Assembly (NCBI RefSeq): GCF_963675165.1
Contig: NC_087381.1
Coordinates: 5,023,378 to 5,087,377, forward strand
Source of the DNA: Halichondria panicea
Taxonomy: Eukaryota; Porifera; Demospongiae; Suberitida; Halichondriidae
Direction of reading: 5' to 3'
DNA: 64,000 nt
The position numbers and the translations under genes were made by a program. Position 1 is the first letter of the stretch. Every line of letters begins with the position of its first letter. Below the pieces are notes generated by a model. That model ran no database searches and was not told the DNA's origin. It saw only the letters and a list, made by a program, of their open reading frames with translations. Shown here piece by piece: positions 58,253 through 64,000 of this stretch.

Positions 58253-59297
58253 CTAATAATACAAGCAAATTGTAGAAAGCACGATGATGTTTGGCAATGG
58301 TTTGAATGAGCACTATATACTACTCTAATTTATGAGCTAAAGAATACGGGAGTCAATTGCCTCTGTAGCTCTATATAGACCTTGATATTATAATGTGATT
58401 ACTTGCTGCTTTGACTGTGAAAACATTCTTATGGGGTACCCAAAAGGTCTACATTTTAAGTAAGGTCTAATCTATCCAGCAAAATATTTATACATGCATG
58501 CATGCATGGGCTACTCGTTCTCAGGCCATTTTATGGAAAATAGGCCTGGGATAGATTTCTAACGATTATATACTCCTGATAATTATTATTCCTGATATCC
58601 ATAGCTAAACAAGCTTGTAGTCGATCACAAAGGGCATGCAGCAACTGGTAGCACAGAAACTTCAACCTTGTAGGGAACTACACAAAAACGTCCCTTCAAT
58701 CACAAAAAAGCTTGAACTTGATGCTCATTATTTTGATACAATGCAGTGCATAAGCTTCAATCAAACTTAACTGGCCATAGATCTATAGCTATACCACTGC
58801 GCTAGCTATAAATAGCTTTCGTCTAAGATATAAAATATAACATGGAGCTATTTCTATGATTACGACAGCTTTGTCAATACCCACACGTACAGTATACGTT
58901 TATAGTTATATAGTCATTGCATGGAATTCGCCAAAAAAGTGCGAATTCCACCCACGCGTAATCTTCTCCAGACGCCTACCTTTCGACCTAGAATTGAAAC
59001 ATCAGCCTGGCGACGAGGATAGGGCTAGGATACTATCTTTGATGCAAATTATATTCATCACGGATAATAAGGAATGTAATTAACCACAGAGCTCTTTTAA
59101 TTGGCAACATTTAATTGCTGGGATCATAGTCATCACTAAAATGACTCCATAATTATATTGTCTTGGCAGAGATCCAGAAAAGGGGTCTTTTCTCCCTTAG
59201 CACAACCCTATTATTACATACAATGTACAATGTTTCAGATATTCATACACCGTGCCTTCTTAGACTTTGTACAGAACCTATTAACAAAGTGATTTAC

Positions 59298-59556
59298 TTT
59301 TTGTATGACAGTGATGAGTAATGACGAGATACTTGACCAGTTTCCAGTGTCTACCTTTATATGCCAGAGAGAGTGGGGTGTCACCAGCCTTGTTAACAGG
59401 CTCTGTGGAAGACCACCATCAACAAAGTAACAGTCACTGATATAAACATACCATTTGGATCAATGTGTATGTTTTTGATAAGAGCCTTGACCATCTTCAG
59501 GTCACCACGGGAACACTCAAGGGAGAGAGGAGTGTCTCCAGCCTTATTCACTGCAA
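59298..59556 (-). CDS. Ankyrin exon pair 3 of copy B
   Basis: Exons 59556-59452 (105 bp, one codon longer than its partners: 'KNIHIDPNG') and 59402-59298 (105 bp). Same splice phases. Here 'VNKAGD' replaces 'VNEAGD' in the first exon. Confidence 0.8.
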
Positions 59557-59979
59557 CTATGAATACAACATGTGTCTAGCTTCTCGCTTTTGAGTTTTTG
59601 TTGGGTTGCTTTTGGTTGTAGATTTATAGTACAGTTTGCCCTCAAGGCAAGGGAGTTTATGAGGAATGCGGGTAGTTAAACCCCACCCAGTTGCTATGAT
59701 ACAAAAGTGGGGTATATAGCACTCTGATTTATGAGCTTTAATCTGAAGAAAATACTGGAGTCAATTGCCTCTGTAGCTCTATATAGAACTTGTGCTTACT
59801 AGGTAATTGCTACTTCGACTGTGAAAACATTCTATATAGGGTACCCAAAAGGTCTACATTTTAAGTGACAATCAACTGATGAAAGGTCTACAAATATTTA
59901 CATGCATGTATGGGCTAGCCTTAGCCGATTAGCCTTGTTCCCAGGCCGATTTAACCGAAAATAGGACTGTATCTAGGTG

Positions 59980-61530
59980 TGTCTATAACGATTGTAACTG
60001 TACTCTAAATACCGTATAATTATATACTTGATCAGAGGCCGTTCTTGTGTAAAGGATGCTCTCAAATAGTAGCCTCTTTTGCTTAATACTAGCAGCTAAG
60101 CAGCTAGCTACATGTACGCGTAGCTAGGTAGCAGCTTCTTTTGCTTCACAAAAGCTTTTTCATGGCAGAGTTCGAGTTTTTGCACGTGAAAATTAAATTT
60201 TTTTTATGACAAACTAAACGCTGTTGAATTAGCTAGAGCTAAAACACCTCTCTTGAACAATGGCCTCTCTCGAATTGTAGCCTCCTCTGCCAGCAAAATG
60301 AAACATTATTTTATGTTAACCATAAATACTGCAATCTGATTGGCTAAAGGAAGTGTTCTATCCAACGTATAAAATGATGTACTTATTTAGAAAATCATGT
60401 ATTTCACTTATGTATCAAAAATTAGATAAGAACATTTAAATCTGATTGGCTAGATTACCCATGGTTGCTATAAATTATGATCTAAAATGCTTAGACACTG
60501 CGAAGTTCCACATGATATAGAAGCCCCCAGGGCTAGTAGAACCGTCACTACGTTCGGGATACTACAACCAACCCTTTGGGCTTCTAAATCATGTAGAAAC
60601 TTCCTAAAACATTGTCTAACGATTATGTAGCCGCGACAAGCATATAATACGGTATGCTGTACAAGTATCGAGAAATGACACGAAAGATAATATAATATTA
60701 TAGTACCGTATAATTATATAGTGTGTAATTTTTGAGGGGTAAAACATTTGGTATTTGCTCGGCAAGTTGACCTCCACGAAATTTTTCCCCCATGAAAACA
60801 TAGGCGTGGTTTATCGGAATGCAATGCAGTCCAAGCAGTGATTTCAAATGAAATTTTTTACTCACGTTTCAAGTTGAACAAAATTACTCGCTATACGGTA
60901 TACAATAATACTCTTGATACTATTCCTGATATCAGGACATTAAGAGGAGTATCCAACTCCCACGCACATTCCATTCTACATCTAGGACTGAATACATCAC
61001 TAACACTTGTAGTTGTGTAAACTGGGCTGGAGGTACAAATCACAGTGTACGTGCGTATACTGATATCATTTTTACTAATTAACCACTATACCTACGCACC
61101 TGGCCACTTAAAATACGGTTTGAGAGTGACGTAGGATGACATACTTTACCGTAACGTGGTCTGTACTACAACTGCCATAGTTAGATATACTCCTCCTTGA
61201 ACTCCTATTCAGAATCATAAAGGGTAACCACTGGTAGCACATGCAGAGACTCCAAGCCATGTAGGGAACAACACAAAAACGCCCCTTCCTTCACACAGGA
61301 GTTTGACAGTGGACTTATGCTCTGATACAGCAGAACCTCCATAAAACGGACACCATCGGGGAACACAGCCTTTTGGCTATTATATAGAGGTAGTCTTCCT
61401 TGGTAGGTTTAGATTGCCAACTATTTTTATGTATGTTCTATATATGAGTACTAGTAATTTCTTGCTGCAAATAAATCTTGGAGCTTTGCGCTTTGAAAAG
61501 GCTGTACAATTAACAATTTGAAAATGATTT
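59980..61530. other. Intron or spacer with MITE fragments
   Basis: No gene seen. 60486-60606 is a palindromic element ('GAAGTTCCACATGATATAGA' against 'TCTAAATCATGTAGAAACTTC' complement). 60720-60830 repeats a block also found at 54410-54520. Confidence 0.5.
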
Positions 61531-61532
61531 AC

Positions 61533-61788
61533 TTTTTATACCACAGTGATGAGTGATGACGAAATACTTGGCCAATTTCCAGTGTCCACCTTTATATGCT
61601 AGAGAGAGTGGGGTGTCACCAGCCTTGTTAACAGGCTCTGTGGAAAACCACCATCAACAAAATAACAGCTACTGATAAACACTTACTATTTGGATCAACA
61701 TCCTTGTTCATGAGAGCCTTGACCATCTTCAGGTCACCACGGGAACACTCAAGGGAGAGAGGAGTATCTCCAGCCTCATTCACTGCAA
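61533..61788 (-). CDS. Ankyrin exon pair 4 of copy B
   Basis: Exons 61788-61687 (102 bp) and 61637-61533 (105 bp). Same phases and sequence as pairs 1-3. Upstream exons are not seen before the right edge. Confidence 0.8.
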
Positions 61789-62410
61789 CTGTGTATACAA
61801 ACAAATTGTGGAAAGCAAGATGATGTTTGCAATGGTTCGAATGAGGTTCAGCACTACTTAATCTGAAGAACACTGGAGTCAATTGCCTCTGTAGCTCTAT
61901 AGAATTTGTTGCTTCGACTGTGAAAACATTATGGGGTACCCAAACGGTATACATTTTAAATGGACAAGTCTACAAATTATTTACATGCATGCATGGGCTA
62001 CGAATAGCCTCGTTCCCAGGCTGATTTAACGGAAAATAGGCATGGGATAGAAAAAAACGTCTCTTCCTTCACACAGGTGTGTGACAGCTTGAACTTGATG
62101 CTCATTTGACACAACGTAGTGCATGCATAAGCTTCATTGAAATCAAAACTTAACTGGCCATAGATCTATAGCTCTATACCAGTGTGCTAGCTAAAATTTA
62201 ATAGCTATATTAAAATATAATATGGAGCTATTTTTGTGATTACGACAGCTTTGATAGTCAATACCCATGCACATGCACGTACAGTATACGTTTAGTTATA
62301 CTTAGTGTCTAGTACGTCATTGCATGGACTTCGCCACCAAATGTGCATTCCAACCTGAGATCCAGAAAAGGGGTCCTTTCTAGCTTACCCTATTATTAGA
62401 TACCATGCTC

Positions 62411-62474
62411 TAGGGATTTATGGCAGTAAACCCACCAAGCACGAGGTGTGGTTTACGTTACCATAAATCCCTAG
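62411..62474. repeat. 64-bp inverted repeat
   Basis: 'TAGGGATTTATGGCAGTAAA' against 'TTTACGTTACCATAAATCCCTA' complement; related to the arm of the 32462 MITE. Confidence 0.8.
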
Positions 62475-62489
62475 CAACCATAGTATGAG

Positions 62490-62727
62490 CAGTGGCGGAT
62501 CCAGGATTCTTGATAGGGGGGAGCTAAAATATTTTACTAACAATGACTGTGTTTCCTGCATGACTCATCAATAATTGTTCATGGCCATAATAATGTAACC
62601 GTAGAGCTACGTGCTATCCAGTGCATGCAGTGAGTTGATAGCTAGCTCTAGATTCTATTCTTCAGGCTTTTCATCAAGGCCAGGGTGGTGCTCAAGCCCC
62701 CAAAACTCCCCACTAGATCCGCCACTG
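62490..62727. mobile_element. 238-bp MITE with CAGTGGCG ends
   Basis: Ends CAGTGGCGGATCCAG and the complement of CAGTGGCGGATCTAG, flanked by a 5-bp direct repeat ATGAG (62485-62489, 62728-62732). Same end type and TSD length as 34990-36809. Confidence 0.85.
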
Positions 62728-62997
62728 ATGAGTGTTATATATCGTATGTGATTGGCTAGCTATAAGTGCGCATTTACTCCTCTACCATGGTAACTCACGT
62801 TCAAACTATCAGAAAGTAAAAAGAAAGCATTGTGGACAAGCTTGCTCTGTCAGGGTCAGCTATTGACTTCCTGCATGCATGGGTGGAGCTTAATATTACC
62901 GTTCCTAGGACATCCAAGACTTGCAATGCCAACATGGGGTATGCTAACTGCGTGAGCTCCAGATCTGATGTATGCCCGGCCCTTTCAGGCCTGCAGT

Positions 62998-63043
62998 CCT
63001 TGTTTCTTTGTGCAATAATAGTATTATTGCACAAAGAAACAAG
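62998..63043. repeat. 46-bp palindrome
   Basis: 'CCTTGTTTCTTTGTGCAATA' and its complement around a short centre; the surrounding sequence has no gene. Confidence 0.9.
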
Positions 63044-63137
63044 GGGAAACAAGGGCTGAAAGACTTGTAATAATCGATCCATATTATTAATACTATGGAT
63101 GCAATACTGAGATTATTACAAGTCTGTACAATAATAC

Positions 63138-63583
63138 CAAGAGTGCATAAGAAGAGAAGAGTGTCGAAGTACTGATACTTCTACACAAACACTGTGCACA
63201 AAGTAACATGACTCGCACGTGATAAAGTATTGTAAACTTACTAGTAATCTCCTAGTAAATGTTAACCGTGACGGTGTGGTAATCGAACAATTTCTAGCTA
63301 GTCGTTCGCGTTCAACGTTCAGAGCTCATGGAGCTGCTCACTGCACACTGATAGGAGACGATCTCTTCACAAAAATCATCTAAATAGAGACAATAGTCGA
63401 GTTGATCCTCTTTACTTGCACTCTTTACTCACTATTAACAAATTCTGTGCGTTGCGTAATTATGCGCAAACGTCATCAATTGCGAGTTGCTCACGTGCAA
63501 TTGACAGGATGTCACGTTACTTTGTGCAGTGTTTGTGTAGAAGTATCAGTTGTTCGACACTCTTCTCTTCTTATGCACTCTTG
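63138..63583. mobile_element. 446-bp MITE with long arms
   Basis: Ends CAAGAGTGCATAAGAAGAGA and complement; arms are about 85 bp. A 7-bp direct repeat ATAATAC abuts both ends (63131-63137, 63584-63590). No coding capacity. Confidence 0.85.
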
Positions 63584-63932
63584 ATAATACCATAGATAGA
63601 AGAGAAAGGGATTGGCAACGGAGTGCACTTCCGGTACCACCCGTATTTCGCCTCGAGGCTTACTTCTAACGTGAGTCTAAACATAAATAATTCATGAGAA
63701 TTTTTTTTGCTGTCTGTAAAAAAATTCTACAAGCAGTTCTACTGCTAAACATCAACTTCTGAATCACCTCATTTGTGTAGCGATTTGGGACATAGCACAC
63801 TACTTAGTAACACAACCTTAGCTATATCATAGGTGCTATAGGAACACAAGCATGAAAAAGCCTCTGACAGAGGCTCTTTGTACCTCTAGCTACTTCATGA
63901 AAATCAAGATTATATTTTAAATGATTACCTAC

Positions 63933-64000
63933 CATCAGGAGGCATGTGTTTAAGTGTTGGAGGGGTCTTTGAGAAGTAGGCATTAGACACAATAAGTTTC
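63933..64000 (-). CDS. Possible exon of a gene beyond the right edge
   Basis: On the minus strand the frame 'NAYFSKTPPTLKHMPPDG' is open to the edge and ends at a consensus donor GTAGGT (63932-63927). The family is not recognised. Confidence 0.3.

Overview
The window is animal nuclear DNA, most likely from a demosponge. The reasons are short GT-AG introns (often 50-60 bp), AT-rich spacers, ROCO/NLR-like proteins with Ank, GTPase, COR and Death modules, a nuclease-kinase protein, and a dense, varied load of DNA transposons. A genome close to Amphimedon is my inference from gene content; no species-specific marker was tested. There is one 200-base assembly gap (34327-34526).

Layout. 0-1.6 kb: the 3' part of a multi-membrane-span, Cys-rich receptor-like gene. 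2.5-4.1 kb: a Merlin transposon (8-bp target duplication, TSD) with a pogo-like MITE nested in its right end. 4.2-8.4 kb: a 4.2-kb transposon with minisatellite-bearing inverted ends, a broken DUF6589-like gene with a ZAD-like zinc finger, and a RecQ-like helicase fragment. 8.4-14.4 kb: a Ty1/copia retrotransposon whose 5' LTR is split by a Harbinger-like non-autonomous element. 14.4-18.2 kb: a secreted-looking vWD/ITIH-like gene and broken inverted copies of its last exon. 18.5-21.9 kb (minus): a GTPase-COR-like-Death gene. 22-26 kb: nested inverted-repeat elements, a PD-(D/E)XK nuclease plus protein-kinase-like gene in three frames, and a pogo MITE. 27.8-33 kb (minus): a decaying Ank-ROC-COR-Death-Ig gene. 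33.5-34.1 kb: a dead copy of the first gene.

35.0-43.2 kb: an 8.3-kb transposon with about 300-bp inverted ends and a 5-bp TSD. It holds two convergent genes: an integrase-like DDE transposase and a multi-exon HECT E3 ubiquitin ligase with a Q/M-rich N-terminus and a UBZ-like zinc finger. A pogo MITE has landed in a HECT exon. A second element, with CAGGGGCG ends, sits in the left end. 43.3-47.5 kb: inverted-repeat elements, one with the C-terminal tail of another element's polyprotein. 48.5-61.8 kb (minus): the intact Ank-ROC-COR-Death paralogue, fed by four tandem two-exon ankyrin modules. Its introns hold a palindromic minisatellite transposon (8-bp TSD), a LINE 3' end and several palindromes. 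62-64 kb: MITEs and perhaps one exon of a next gene.

How the parts relate. Host genes are mostly signalling or innate-immune type: two ROCO paralogues, a GTPase-Death protein, a membrane receptor and a secreted domain protein. The rest is layered transposons whose TSDs allow insertion order to be read. Several genes are open but frame-broken, some exactly at homopolymers, so consensus error and true decay must be separated gene by gene.
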